Shown here one piece after another: positions 36,375 to 46,400 of a DNA stretch of 64,000 bases; the first letter of the stretch is position 1; the number at the start of each line of letters is the position of its first letter. Location of the stretch: positions 5,146,001 through 5,210,000 of the forward strand of contig NZ_AP022584.1 of the NCBI RefSeq assembly GCF_010731675.1, read 5' to 3'. The translations under genes and the position numbers were made by a program. The notes under the pieces were generated by a model, which had not been told where the DNA came from, searched no databases, and worked only from the letters and a program-made list of their open reading frames with translations. This stretch comes from Mycobacterium marseillense (lineage in GTDB: Bacteria; Actinomycetota; Actinomycetes; Mycobacteriales; Mycobacteriaceae).

Positions 36375-37615
36375 CAGGACTTCATCCGAATCGGCACCGA
36401 CAACGGGCGCCGCACGTAATTGCCGCCGGCCCAGACGATGCCGGATTCGTCCACCTCGAAGCTCGGGCAACGGGTCAGGAGCTCGGTCAGCGCGACGCGG
36501 GATTGCATCCGCGCGGCGGCGGCGCCCAGGCAATGGTGGGCGCCATGGCTGAAAGTCAGGATGTTGCGGGGGCATCGGGCCACGTCGAGTTCGCCTGCAT
36601 CCGAACCATACTGGCGTTCGTCGCGGTTGGCCGAACCGTAGAGCAACAGCGCCCTGCGCCCAGCCGGGATGGTCGTCTCGCCCACGGTCACGTCCCGGGT
36701 CGCCGTGCGGGCCAGGCCCTGCACCGGCGAGGTCATCCGCAGCAATTCCTCGACCGCATCCGGAATGCGGCCGGGGTCGTCCACCAGCAGCTGACGTTGG
36801 TCGGGGCGTTCGTGCAGCAGCGGCATCGAACCGCCGAGCATGCCGGTGACGGTGTCGTTCCCGCCGGTGACCATGGTGAAGGTGAACGCCAGGATCGACA
36901 GGGTGCCGGCGATGTCACCGTCGGCGCCCACTCCGGCGGACACCAGGTGCGAGATGGTGTCGTCCTCGGGCTCGGTCCGGCGCCTTTCGATCAGCCCGGT
37001 GAAGTAGGTCATCATCGATCCGACCGCATCGCCGACGGTTTCCAGCGCGCCGGCAACGCCGCCTTCGGCGGTGTTGGCCGCGACGATTGCCTGGGTCCAG
37101 CCGTCGAACTGAGCCCAGTCCTCCTCGGGCACACCGAGATAGTGGGCGACCACCATCGACGGCAGCGGTTTGAACAGCTCCGCGACGATGTCGCCGCCGC
37201 CGGCCGAACGCAACCCCTCGATGCGCTCGACGACGAATTCGGTGACCTTGGGCTCCACGGCCTCCACCTGCCGCGGCGTGAAGCCGCGCGACACCAGCTT
37301 GCGGAACTCGGTGTGTACCGGTGGATCCTGCATCACAAACGGTGGATTATCCTGCAGCCCAATTAGTTCCAGGTCATCGTAGTTGACGGTCAGGCCCTTG
37401 GCGGAGGAGAAAGTCTCGTGGTCGCGGGCCGCGGCCCACACGTCGGCGTGCCGGGACAACACGTAGTAGTCATGTTCGGGGTGATTGGGTGGCACCACGT
37501 GGTGCACCGGGTCGTGATCGCGCAAGGCGCGGTACATCGGCCACGGATTGGGCCAGGTGTCGGCGGTGGCCAGCTGGAAAGCGACCGGTGCTTGGTGAGA
37601 CATAACGACAGCCAT
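36374..37615 (-). CDS. cyp130: Cytochrome P450 CYP130
   Basis: Haem monooxygenase of 413 aa, closely resembling M. tuberculosis CYP130 along its full length. The I-helix oxygen-binding region is FTFTMVTGGNDTVTGMLGG, the K-helix ExxR is in EELLRMTS, and the haem loop is FSHGAHHCLGAAAA with the proximal cysteine. The physiological substrate is unknown. CYP130 needs ferredoxin and reductase partners; none is adjacent, although a flavoprotein gene is divergently placed at 37850. The start is ATG 37615 (MAVVMSHQ). The stop overlaps the TetR gene. Confidence 0.95.
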   Translation of the reverse strand: MAVVMSHQAPVAFQLATADTWPNPWPMYRALRDHDPVHHVVPPNHPEHDYYVLSRHADVWAAARDHETFSSAKGLTVNYDDLELIGLQDNPPFVMQDPPVHTEFRKLVSRGFTPRQVEAVEPKVTEFVVERIEGLRSAGGGDIVAELFKPLPSMVVAHYLGVPEEDWAQFDGWTQAIVAANTAEGGVAGALETVGDAVGSMMTYFTGLIERRRTEPEDDTISHLVSAGVGADGDIAGTLSILAFTFTMVTGGNDTVTGMLGGSMPLLHERPDQRQLLVDDPGRIPDAVEELLRMTSPVQGLARTATRDVTVGETTIPAGRRALLLYGSANRDERQYGSDAGELDVARCPRNILTFSHGAHHCLGAAAARMQSRVALTELLTRCPSFEVDESGIVWAGGNYVRRPLSVPIRMKS

Positions 37616-37622
37616 GTCTCAT

Positions 37623-37630
37623 TCGTACGA
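37623..37630. promoter_or_regulatory. Small palindrome at the cyp130 start, possible TetR operator
   Basis: TCGTACGA, a perfect 8-bp palindrome within ATTCGTACGACAAT, 8 nt upstream of the cyp130 start codon and beside a TATTGT -10-like element on the minus strand. The position fits autoregulation by the TetR gene of the same operon; this is inference. Confidence 0.35.
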
Positions 37631-37790
37631 CAATAGTTGCGCTCTGTCAACCCGTCGGGCTCAATCGGAACGCGCATGCATTGCTCACATTGCTCATTGG
37701 CCGCCCAGGCAGCGACTGTCACCAGGCGCGGAGGTGGACAAGCTCGCCGTGTCGCGACCTGCGGCGCACGCGGGCGTGGACAGAGTCCTC

Positions 37791-37809
37791 GTTTGCCTGC
37801 ATGGCAAAC
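37791..37809. promoter_or_regulatory. Perfect inverted repeat upstream of the flavoprotein gene
   Basis: GTTTGCC, spacer TGCAT, GGCAAAC. It lies 41 nt upstream of the ATG at 37850, in the 234-nt gap between the divergent cyp130 and flavoprotein genes. The geometry suits an operator for a dimeric regulator; no protein can be assigned to it. Confidence 0.4.
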
Positions 37810-37849
37810 AAGGTTGGCGTTTTCGCCGGTCGTAGGCAAGCTTGGATGC

Positions 37850-38833
37850 ATGAGTGAGTCATGGGATTGCGTGATTGTCGGAGGCGGTGCCGCCGGGCTT
37901 AGCGCCGCACTGGTGCTCGGACGGGCTCGCCGACGCACACTCCTGGTGGACGGCGGCGCGCAAAGTAACAGGGCCGCTCATGGAATAGGTGGTCTGCTGG
38001 GCCATGATGGCCGCCCGCCTGCCGAGTTGTACTCTGCTGGCCGGGCCGAGTTGGCCGCGTATCCGAGCGTTGAGATTCGGGACGGTGAAGTCCTCTCCGC
38101 TGAGCACGGTTTCGTCGTCGGGCTGGCCGACGGGCGGCGCGAGCGTACCCGCACGGTGCTGTTGGCTACGGGGATGGAGTACCGCGCGCCGAACATTCCG
38201 GGGCTACAGGATCTTTGGGGACGGTCGGTGTTTCACTGCCCGTTCTGTCATGGCTGGGAGGTCCGCGATCAACCACTCGCTGTCGTGGCGAATGGTGAGC
38301 GGGCGGTGCATTCCGCGTTGCTGCTGCGCGGCTGGAGTGATGACATCGTTGTCCTCACCAACGGACCAGCCACGCTGGCTGCCGAGCACCATCGGCTGCT
38401 CGGGGTGGCGGGGATCGCCGTGGATGAGCGGCCTATTGCGCAATTCGCCTCGCATGCAGGTGACTTGACGGGGGTTGTGTTCGACGACGGCTCCCGCATG
38501 ATGCGCGCCGGTGCGCTGGTGGTGGCGACGCTGCACCAGCGTTCCGCGCTGGCCACTCAACTGGGTGCCGCCGTCGCCCCGCCGGGACCGATGGCCGCCG
38601 ACGCCCTTGCAGTTGATTCCTTCCAACGCACATCGGTGCCCGGCGTCTTCGCCGCCGGTGACCTCTGCGCCCAGATGCCGCAGGTGGCGGCGGCGGTGGC
38701 CAGTGGCTCGCTGGCCGGCGCCGCCGTCGTGCAGGGCTTGTTGGGCGGCGATGTGGGATTGCCGACGCCGCCATGGCCCACGGTCGCGGCGAAAGACAAC
38801 GACTATGCCGATGCCTCAACACCGACACGGTGA
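37850..38833 (+). CDS. Thioredoxin-reductase-like FAD/NAD(P) oxidoreductase with CPFC motif
   Basis: A 327-aa flavoprotein with the FAD motif CVIVGGGAAGLSAALVLGRA, an ATGMEYRAP segment, a redox-type pair C130-x2-C133 (HCPFCHGWEV), and the C-terminal FAD motif GVFAAGDLCAQMPQVAAAVA. The CPFCHGWE signature resembles GliT/HlmI-like dithiol oxidases and related TrxR-like enzymes rather than true TrxB, and the NADPH-binding GxGxxA segment is weak (VVANGERAVHSALLL). ATG 37850 gives the natural N-terminus; the frame upstream does not look protein-coding. It is divergent from cyp130. I do not recall it at this place in M. tuberculosis. Confidence 0.85.
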   Translation: MSESWDCVIVGGGAAGLSAALVLGRARRRTLLVDGGAQSNRAAHGIGGLLGHDGRPPAELYSAGRAELAAYPSVEIRDGEVLSAEHGFVVGLADGRRERTRTVLLATGMEYRAPNIPGLQDLWGRSVFHCPFCHGWEVRDQPLAVVANGERAVHSALLLRGWSDDIVVLTNGPATLAAEHHRLLGVAGIAVDERPIAQFASHAGDLTGVVFDDGSRMMRAGALVVATLHQRSALATQLGAAVAPPGPMAADALAVDSFQRTSVPGVFAAGDLCAQMPQVAAAVASGSLAGAAVVQGLLGGDVGLPTPPWPTVAAKDNDYADASTPTR

Positions 38834-38875
38834 CCCTGGCACTGAGGGCCGAATCCTTCGAAGTTCGCGAGCGCC

Positions 38876-38930
38876 GAGTGTGCGTCCAGCCGCACGCTGG
38901 TGACCGAGTGTGCGGCCAGCCGCACACCCG
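38876..38930. terminator. Two tandem hairpins between convergent flavoenzyme genes
   Basis: Two related units of about 28 nt. The second, at 38908-38927, is a perfect stem: GTGTGCGG, loop CCAG, CCGCACAC. The first, at about 38877-38897, is AGTGTGCG, a short loop and CGCACGCT. Both start with (G/A)CCGAGTGTGCG. The position between the gene ending at 38833 and the convergent gene ending at 38951 suggests a bidirectional terminator. Confidence 0.55.
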
Positions 38931-38950
38931 AGCCGACTTCGGACAGGGAA

Positions 38951-40318
38951 CTAGATACCCGACCCGGGGTTGAGGATGCCCTGCGGATCCAACGCCTGCT
39001 TGATCCGCCGGTTGAGGTCCATCACGTCGGGCCCGAGATAGCCCGCCAGCCACGGCCGCTTCAACCGGCCGACGCCGTGCTCGCCGGTGATCGTGCCGCC
39101 CAGACCGACGGCCAGGTCCATGATCTCGCCGAACGCCAGGTGAGCGCGTTCGGTCATGTCGGCGTCGGCGGGATCGTAGACGATCAGCGGGTGGGTATTG
39201 CCGTCGCCGGCGTGGGCGATCACCGAGATCATCAGGTCGCGTTCGGCGGCGATGCCCGCGATCCCTGTGACCAGCCGGCCCAGCGCGGGAAGCGGCACGC
39301 CGACGTCCTCGAGCAACAGCGATCCCTTGGCCTCGACGGCCGGGATGCAGAACCGCCGCGCGACGACGAACGCTTCGCCCTCGTCGGGATCGTCGGTCGA
39401 AAACACCTCCGTCGCAGCGCTTTCCGCGAACACCTTGGCCATGATTTCGGCGTCCTCGCTGCCGGCGCGGCCGCGTTCGTCGGACCCGGCCACCAGCATG
39501 GCCGCCGCCCCGCGGTCGAGGTCCATGCGCAGGGTGTCTTCGACGGCGTTGATCGCCACCGAGTCCATGAACTCCAGCATCGACGGGCGAAGCCGGGCGG
39601 TGACCCCGAGCACCGCCTCGACCGCGTCCTGCACCGACGCGAAGCTGGCGACCACGATGCTCGACGCGTTCTGCTTGGGCACCAGTCGCAGCGTCACCTC
39701 CGTGACGCCCCCCAGCGTGCCTTCGCTGCCGACGAAGAGTTTGGTCAGCGACAGGCCGGCGACGTCCTTGAGTCGCGGCCCGCCCAGCCGGACGGCGGTG
39801 CCGTCGGCCAGCACCACCTGCATGCCCAGCACATAGTCGGTGGTGACGCCGTACTTCACGCAGCACAGGCCGCCGGCGTTGGTCGCGATGTTGCCGCCGA
39901 TGCTGCAGATCTCGAACGACGACGGATCCGGCGGATACCACAAGCCGTGTTCGGCGGCGGCTTTTTTCACCTCGGCGTTGAACAGTCCGGGCTGACAGAC
40001 CGCGGTCCGGGTCACCGGGTCGACGGCGATGTCGCGCATCTTCTCCGTCGAGAGCACAATGCCGTTGTCCAGGGCGGTCGCCCCGCCGGACAGGCCGCTG
40101 CCGGCGCCGCGGGGCACGACGGGCACCCGGTTGGCGGTGGCCCAGCGCAGCACGGTCTGCACCTCCTCGGTGCGCCGCGGCCGCACGACGGCCAGCGGTT
40201 TGCCGGCCGAAGGGTCAAACGCGCGGTCCTGGCGATAGCCCTCGGTCACGGTCGGATCGGTGACGACCATCCCGTCGGGCAGGTCGGCGATCAGGCTGGC
40301 CAGGGCGTCAGAGCTCAC
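38951..40318 (-). CDS. FAD-linked oxidase, GlcD/D-lactate dehydrogenase type (Rv1257c-like)
   Basis: A 455-aa flavoenzyme of the FAD_binding_4 / FAD-oxidase C family that oxidises 2-hydroxy acids such as glycolate or D-lactate. FAD-binding segments are VPVVPRGAGSGLSGGATALD and ICSIGGNIATNAGGLCCVKY. The C-terminal metal or substrate histidines are in VIAHAGDGNTHPLIV and GTITGEHGVGRLKRPWL. GTG 40318 gives the length of the M. tuberculosis protein; the frame stays open to 40360. In M. tuberculosis the next gene is the efflux pump tap (Rv1258c), which is missing here: only about 80 nt separate it from udgB. Confidence 0.92.
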   Translation of the reverse strand: MSSDALASLIADLPDGMVVTDPTVTEGYRQDRAFDPSAGKPLAVVRPRRTEEVQTVLRWATANRVPVVPRGAGSGLSGGATALDNGIVLSTEKMRDIAVDPVTRTAVCQPGLFNAEVKKAAAEHGLWYPPDPSSFEICSIGGNIATNAGGLCCVKYGVTTDYVLGMQVVLADGTAVRLGGPRLKDVAGLSLTKLFVGSEGTLGGVTEVTLRLVPKQNASSIVVASFASVQDAVEAVLGVTARLRPSMLEFMDSVAINAVEDTLRMDLDRGAAAMLVAGSDERGRAGSEDAEIMAKVFAESAATEVFSTDDPDEGEAFVVARRFCIPAVEAKGSLLLEDVGVPLPALGRLVTGIAGIAAERDLMISVIAHAGDGNTHPLIVYDPADADMTERAHLAFGEIMDLAVGLGGTITGEHGVGRLKRPWLAGYLGPDVMDLNRRIKQALDPQGILNPGSGI

Positions 40319-40398
40319 GGCCCGATAGTAAGCCCGCCGCGCGGCCCGCGATGGCGCCATCGCACCGGCCGCCCGGGTCTGCGGGCCGCCGCGCCTGA

Positions 40399-41235
40399 AT
40401 GCAGGATGTTCATGTGCTCGACCACCCGCGTACCGGCCAGCCGTTCGACTCTCCGGTTGGCGCGGGTACCGGATGGCCGGGCGATCCGGCCACGCCGCAG
40501 ACGCCCGTAGCGGCCGATGCCGCTCGGGTCGTCGCGCTCGCGGAGCAGGCCACGTCGATCCCCGAACTCGATGCCCTGGTCAGCGTGTGCCGGGCTTGTC
40601 CGCGGCTGGTCGACTGGCGCGAGGAGGTCGCCACCGTCAAACGCCGGGCCTTCGCCGACCAACCGTATTGGGGGCGGCCGGTACCCAGCTGGGGAGCGGC
40701 GCGGCCCCGGCTGTTGATCGTCGGGCTGGCACCCGCCGCGCACGGCGCCAACCGCACCGGTCGGATGTTCACCGGCGACCGCTCGGGCGACCAGTTGTAC
40801 GCGGCGCTGTTCCGGGCCGGGCTGGTGAACCAGCCGACCAGCGTCGACGCCGCGGATGGGTTGCGCACCAAGCAGATTCGCATCGTCGCACCGGTGCGGT
40901 GCGCGCCCCCCGCCAACGCCCCGACCCCGGCCGAACGGGACACCTGCTGGCCTTGGCTGCAGGCCGAATGGCAACTGGTGGCCGAGCACGTTCGCGTGGT
41001 CGTGGCCCTCGGCGGATTCGGCTGGCAGATCGCGCTACGACTGCCGGGTGCCTCCGGCAGAGCGGCGGGACCCAAGCCCCGGTTCGGCCACGGCGTCGTC
41101 GCCGACCTGGCGCCCGGCGTGCGGTTGCTCGGCTGCTACCACCCGAGCCAGCAAAACATGTTCACCGGTAGGTTGACACCAGCAATGCTCGATGACGTCT
41201 TCCGCGACGCAAAAGAACTGGCAGGGATCAAGTGA
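40399..41235 (+). CDS. udgB: Family 5 uracil-DNA glycosylase UdgB
   Basis: DNA repair enzyme that removes uracil, ethenocytosine and hypoxanthine (established for UdgB). The 278-aa protein has the Fe-S cysteines ([11 protein letters not shown], then C in [15 protein letters not shown] and in ERDTCWPW), motif 1 [20 protein letters not shown], and motif 2 [14 protein letters not shown]. The acidic residue used by family 1 is absent, as expected. ATG 40399 is taken. GTG 40414, preceded by AGGA, would give a start at VLDHPRTG and is equally plausible. It overlaps the next gene by 4 nt. Confidence 0.93.
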   Translation: MQDVHVLDHPRTGQPFDSPVGAGTGWPGDPATPQTPVAADAARVVALAEQATSIPELDALVSVCRACPRLVDWREEVATVKRRAFADQPYWGRPVPSWGAARPRLLIVGLAPAAHGANRTGRMFTGDRSGDQLYAALFRAGLVNQPTSVDAADGLRTKQIRIVAPVRCAPPANAPTPAERDTCWPWLQAEWQLVAEHVRVVVALGGFGWQIALRLPGASGRAAGPKPRFGHGVVADLAPGVRLLGCYHPSQQNMFTGRLTPAMLDDVFRDAKELAGIK

Positions 41236-42362
41236 GCGAGATTCTCGTTTCCGGCGCCAGCGTGGCGGGCACCGCGGCAGCGTTTTGGCTTGGGCGACAC
41301 GGTCATTCGGTGACCGTGGTGGAGCGCCATCGCGGCCCGCGGCCGGGTGGCCAGGCGATCGACGTGCGCGGCCCGGCGCTGGGCGTGCTCGACCGCATGG
41401 GTCTGCTGGCCGCCGCCCAGAAGCGCAGGACGCAAATCCGCGGCTCCTCCGTGGTCGACCGGGACGGCAACGAACTGTCCCGCGACACCGAATCGACGCC
41501 CACCGGGGGCCCTATCGACAGCCCCGACATTGAGCTGCTGCGCGACGACTTGGTCGAATTGCTGTACGGCGCAAGCCAATGGACGACCGAGTACCTTTTC
41601 GACGACACCATCACCGCGCTTGAGGACGATGGCGCGGGCGTCCGCGTCACCTTCGAGCGCGCCGCACCGCGCGACTTCGACCTCGTCATCGGCGCCGACG
41701 GATTGCACTCCACCGTACGGCGATTGGTGTTCGGGCCGGAGGAGGATTTCATCGAGCGGCTGGGCACGCACGCGGCGATCTTCACCGTGCCCAATTTCTT
41801 GGACCTGGACTACTGGCAGATGTGGCACTACGGGGACGCCACGATGGCCGGGATCTACAGCGCTCGCAACAACGCCGAGGCCCGTGCCATGTTGGGTTTC
41901 ATGGACCCGGATCTGCGGATCGACTACCGCGACATCGAGGCCCAGTTCGACGAGCTGGAGCGGCGGATGGCCGGCGAAGGATGGATTCGCCCGCAACTGC
42001 TGCAGTACATGCGGACCGCGCCGGATTTCTACTTCGACGAGATGTCGCAGATCACGATGGACCGCTGGTCACGCGGCCGGGTGGCGCTGGTCGGCGACGC
42101 CGGGTACTGCTGCTCGCCCCTGTCGGGTCAGGGCACCAGCGTCGCGCTGCTGGGCGCCTACATCCTGGCCGGCGAGCTCGACGCCGCTGCCCAAGACGGG
42201 ACAGCCGATCACGAACGCGGATTCGCCAACTACCAGCGCGAGTTCGCCGACTACGTGCAGCGCAATCAGTGGCTGGTCGTGGACAACATTCCCGGCGGCG
42301 CCCCGATACCCCAAGAGGTGTTCGACCGCATCGTCTCCTCGATCACGCTCAAGGACTACTAG
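41232..42362 (+). CDS. FAD-dependent aromatic-ring-hydroxylase-type monooxygenase (Rv1260-like)
   Basis: Group A flavin monooxygenase of 376 aa, PHBH-like. It has a dinucleotide fold at the N-terminus ([20 protein letters not shown]), the DG motif region ([20 protein letters not shown]) and the second FAD motif [20 protein letters not shown]. Substrate unknown. GTG 41232 overlaps the udgB stop by 4 nt (GTGA), the same coupling as in M. tuberculosis, although a functional link between a DNA glycosylase and a hydroxylase is not obvious. In M. tuberculosis a deazaflavin reductase gene (Rv1261c) would follow; here an LLM enzyme does. Confidence 0.92.
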   Translation: MSEILVSGASVAGTAAAFWLGRHGHSVTVVERHRGPRPGGQAIDVRGPALGVLDRMGLLAAAQKRRTQIRGSSVVDRDGNELSRDTESTPTGGPIDSPDIELLRDDLVELLYGASQWTTEYLFDDTITALEDDGAGVRVTFERAAPRDFDLVIGADGLHSTVRRLVFGPEEDFIERLGTHAAIFTVPNFLDLDYWQMWHYGDATMAGIYSARNNAEARAMLGFMDPDLRIDYRDIEAQFDELERRMAGEGWIRPQLLQYMRTAPDFYFDEMSQITMDRWSRGRVALVGDAGYCCSPLSGQGTSVALLGAYILAGELDAAAQDGTADHERGFANYQREFADYVQRNQWLVVDNIPGGAPIPQEVFDRIVSSITLKDY

Positions 42363-42407
42363 CGCCGATCCGGGAACGTTTGCGGGCCCGCGCACGTTGT
42401 CGCCATC

Positions 42408-43439
42408 GTGCGTCTTTCCGTCCTCGATCTCATCCCGGTGCGCACCGACCAGACGACCGGCGACGCGCTGGCGGCCACCGTAGCGCTGGCGCAGGCCGCG
42501 GATCGGTTGGGTTTTACCCGCTACTGGGTCGCCGAGCACCACAACATGCCTTCGGTCGGTGCGACCAGCCCGCCGGTGGTGCTGGCCTATCTGGCCCCGC
42601 AGACTTCGCAGCTCCGGCTCGGCTCGGGTGGGGTGATGCTGCCCAACCATGCGCCGCTGGCGGTGGCCGAACAGTTCGCACTGCTGGAAGCGGCCGCCCC
42701 GGGACGCATCGACCTCGGCATTGGCCGGGCGCCCGGATCCGACCCGGTGACCTCCTACGCGCTACGGGGTGGGCAGGACGGCCGCGACATCGAGAACTTC
42801 CCCGAATACCTCGACGACGTCGCGGCGCTGATGAGCGCGCGCGGCGTGCGGGTTCCGCTGCGCTCGGGCGACTACACACTCAAGGCCACCCCGGCCGCCG
42901 CGACCGAACCGCGGCTGTGGCTGCTGGGTTCGTCGATGTACTCGGCGCATTTGGCCGCCGCCAAGGGGTGGCCGTACGTGTTCGCACATCACTTTTCCGG
43001 CAAGGGGACCGAAGAGGCGCTCGAGGTTTACCGCTCCCGATTCAGGCCCAGCACCGTGGCTGCGGAGCCGCGGACGTTTTTGACGGTCAACGCGGCGGTG
43101 GCCGAAACGCGGGAGGAGGCAACGGCTTTGATGCTTCCCAACCTGCAGATGATGGCCAGGCTGCGGACCGGGCAGCCGCTTGGGCCGGTGCCGCTGGTGG
43201 AGGAGGCGGCGGTGGCCGAGTTGACGGGCCAGCAGCAGGGGATCGTCGAGAGTGGCCTGCGCCGCGCCGTGCTGGGCGCGCCCGCGGAGGCCGCCGAGCA
43301 GATTCGGGCGCTCGCCGAGCGGTTCGGCGTCGACGAGGTGATGGTGAACCCGGTGGCCTCGGCCCGCCGGGGCACCGACCCCGCCGCCGCGCCGGCGCGC
43401 GTCGCGACGCTGGAGCTGTTGGCCAAAGAGCTGTTCTAA
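42408..43439 (+). CDS. LLM-class flavin-dependent oxidoreductase
   Basis: Luciferase-like monooxygenase fold, 343 aa, using FMN or F420. Characteristic segments are GFTRYWVAEHHNMPSVGATS, LRLGSGGVMLPNHAPLAVAE, RIDLGIGRAPGSDP and WPYVFAHHFSG. This type (MsnO8/YhbW-like) is widespread and its substrate cannot be told from sequence. GTG 42408 is the start. It runs in the same direction as udgB and the monooxygenase (45-nt gap) and ends 8 nt before the convergent GGDEF/EAL gene. I do not recall it here in M. tuberculosis. Confidence 0.9.
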   Translation: MRLSVLDLIPVRTDQTTGDALAATVALAQAADRLGFTRYWVAEHHNMPSVGATSPPVVLAYLAPQTSQLRLGSGGVMLPNHAPLAVAEQFALLEAAAPGRIDLGIGRAPGSDPVTSYALRGGQDGRDIENFPEYLDDVAALMSARGVRVPLRSGDYTLKATPAAATEPRLWLLGSSMYSAHLAAAKGWPYVFAHHFSGKGTEEALEVYRSRFRPSTVAAEPRTFLTVNAAVAETREEATALMLPNLQMMARLRTGQPLGPVPLVEEAAVAELTGQQQGIVESGLRRAVLGAPAEAAEQIRALAERFGVDEVMVNPVASARRGTDPAAAPARVATLELLAKELF

Positions 43440-43447
43440 AGTCCCGC

Positions 43448-46400
43448 TCACGCCCGCCGGTTGGACTGGCTGGAGTGGGGTTCGGGTGCGTGGCTGGCGA
43501 TCCAGTCCCGTAGTTCGTCCGGTGGCAAGGGCGCGGTGTGCACGAAACCCTGGGTGATCATGCAGCCATACCGGCGCAGGGCGTTCAGGGTGGCCTCGTT
43601 CTCGACGCCCTCGGCGACGAGGTCGGCGCCCAGGTTGTGCGCGAGCGCGACCGTGGACCGCACGATCGCGACTGACCGTGCGTCGTGAGCCAGGCGGGTG
43701 ACGAAGATCCGGTCGAGTTTGAGCTCGTCGACCGAAACCTCTTGCAGGCGGGCCAATGACGACCAGCCGGTGCCGTAGTCGTCGAGCGAGATGCGAATTC
43801 CCAGGCGCTGCAATGCGGCGACGGTGTTGCGGGATCGCGCGGAATCCACCAGCGCGCTCTCGGTGATCTCGAGGATGAGCGCGTCCGCGGGCAGGTCATA
43901 GTTCGCGAGCAGCCGCTCGACGGTGCCGACGAGCTCGATGTCGAGCAGGTTGGTCGTCGACAGGTTCACCGCGACGGTGAGCGTGATGCCCTGCTCGCGC
44001 CAGCACCGGACCTGTTGCAGCGCCATGCTCAGGGTGCGGTTGGAGATCTTGCGCATCAGTCCGGCGCGCTCGGCGAGGGGCAAGAACTCCTCGGGCAGCA
44101 GCGTCCCGCGGGTGGGGTGCTGCCAGCGCAGCACCGCCTCGACGCTGTGAACGCTGCCGTCGCGCCCGTCGATCTTGGGTTGGTAGTGCAGTCTGAGCTC
44201 GTCGGTGTCGAACAATGCCGTGCGCAAGTCCTCGATGAGGTCGGGGTCGTTGTTCCGATATACCTCGAACGACGAGTCGTAGACCGCGATTTTGCTGCGG
44301 GCCGATTGGGCGTGCGCCATAGCGGTTTCGGCGCGGCTCAGCAGCTCTTGCGGGTGGTCACAGTGGTCGGGACACAGCGCGATGGCGATGCGGCCTTCGA
44401 CCTGGACGGTGATCGGGTCCAAGGCGATCGGCTCACTCAATGCCTCCAACAGCCGGCCCGCCTGGGCGCTGGCGGCGGTGAGGTTCGCCCCGTCCGCGAG
44501 CAGCACGGCGAACTGGTCGTCACCTACCCGCGCCAGCATGTCGTCGCGACGGACACAGCCGGACAACCGGTTTGCGATGTGGCACATCAACTCATCGCCG
44601 AATTGGCGACCGATCGAGTCGGTGATCTCGTGAAAATCACTGAGGCTCAACAACAGCAATGCCCGACGCGCCTGCGCTCTGCCCGGCACCGACGCGGGCC
44701 CCGGCGATCCCGAAGCGGGCAACGCGGTCAGCGCGCTCGCCAGTGAGTGCCGGTTCGGCAGCGCCGTCAACTCGTCGGTCATGGCGTGCCTGTCGTTCGT
44801 GTGCAGCAGGCTCACGTCGCGGAAGGTCAGTGAGAAGCGCCCGGTCGCCACGACCAGGCTCAACGCCGCCAGCGTCGCGGCCGGACGCGAATGATGCGCC
44901 AGGACAATCACTCCCAGGGCGACAATGGAGGTCGTCACCGGAGTGATGTAGGAGCTGAAGCGGTGTCTGGGCAACGCCGTCGCCGCCGACGAGGGTGACC
45001 AGCTGGCCATCGCGATGAGTAACGACGACGCCGGCCAACACGCATCCAGCAAGGTGCCGACCCGATAGGAGCCGGCGGTCGTCTGGAACAGATACGCCAC
45101 GTCCGCCACCGCGAACAACACCAATCCAGCCATCAGCAGCACCCAGCGAAACTCATTGCGCCAGCCGAGTATTGGCAGCATGCCGGCGGCCAGGGCCAAG
45201 AGCACCAGGTCGATCCACGGGTAGACCAAGCCCATCCACACCGTCGCCGGCGTGCGTAGCGCCGCCGCCCGCATGGGGCCCTCCGTCACGGCCGCGACCA
45301 CTGCCGCCAACGTCAGGGCGCACACCACGGAGTCGAGCTGAATCGGGATGGGCAGCCGCTTGAACCGCGCCCGCATGAGCAGCAGCAGCCCGGCATAGAC
45401 CAGTGGGTAGTACACCAGGTACACCGGGTCAGCTACCGACGGGGACCGACCGTTGGGCACCCACAAGGCGTAGACGATGTCGCCCGCGGCCGAGAACGCC
45501 ATCGCGGCGGCGATCAGTGACCAGGCCAACCGGTCCGCCGCGACACGGCATGCGCGAAGGACAACCAGACCGGCGGCTAAGACCGTCAGCGCCGAATACA
45601 GCGTCGTGGCCGAGAACATGCCATGTCCCGCATCCGGATGCACGACGCTGGACGCGGCGAAGGCGATCACGCCAATCGCCAGCACCGCGAAGCCGACCCG
45701 GATACCTCTCGATGGCGGAAGGGCATCGTCCGCGGCCTGCTCGGCGGGCGCGTTCGTGGTGGGTGTCGCGACGTCGGGAACGGGCGCCTGCGGCGTCGCT
45801 TCGGCGCCGGCGCTGACGGCGACACGCGATGGGGCCGCCGCCGATCCCCGCGACCCGGGAGACGGCGGGAACGCATACGGCAGCGGCAGGTCGGGCATGA
45901 AGCTGCGGATGCATTGCCCGCCTTCGCGTTTGGCGGCGTACATGGCGAGGTCGGCGTGACGCAGCAGCTGGTCGACCGTGCAGGCCGACGCGCCGGTGCA
46001 CACTGTGAATCCGATGCTGGGCCGGACGGTGATCGGAATGCCGTCGATCAGAATGGCGCTGGCGAATGCGTCGAGGATCCGGTGGGCGGCCGCCTGCGAC
46101 TCCTTGACGGAAGCCTCGATGACGGCGGCGAATTCGTCGCCACCGAGGCGGGCGATGGTCCCGCTTTCCCCGAGTGCCGCCGTGAGCCGGCCGGCCACCC
46201 GGACGAGGAGCTCGTCGCCGGCCGGATGGCCCAGGGCGTCGTTGACCGACTTGAAGTTGTCGAGGTCCAGGCACAACACCGCGATCGGCATGCCGTTCGG
46301 ATGCCGACGCCCCACGGCCTGTTCCAGCCGCTGCAAGAAAAGGGCGCGATTCGCCAGACCGGTCAGGTTGTCCCGAAACGCCTCCCGGGCGACTTCCGAC

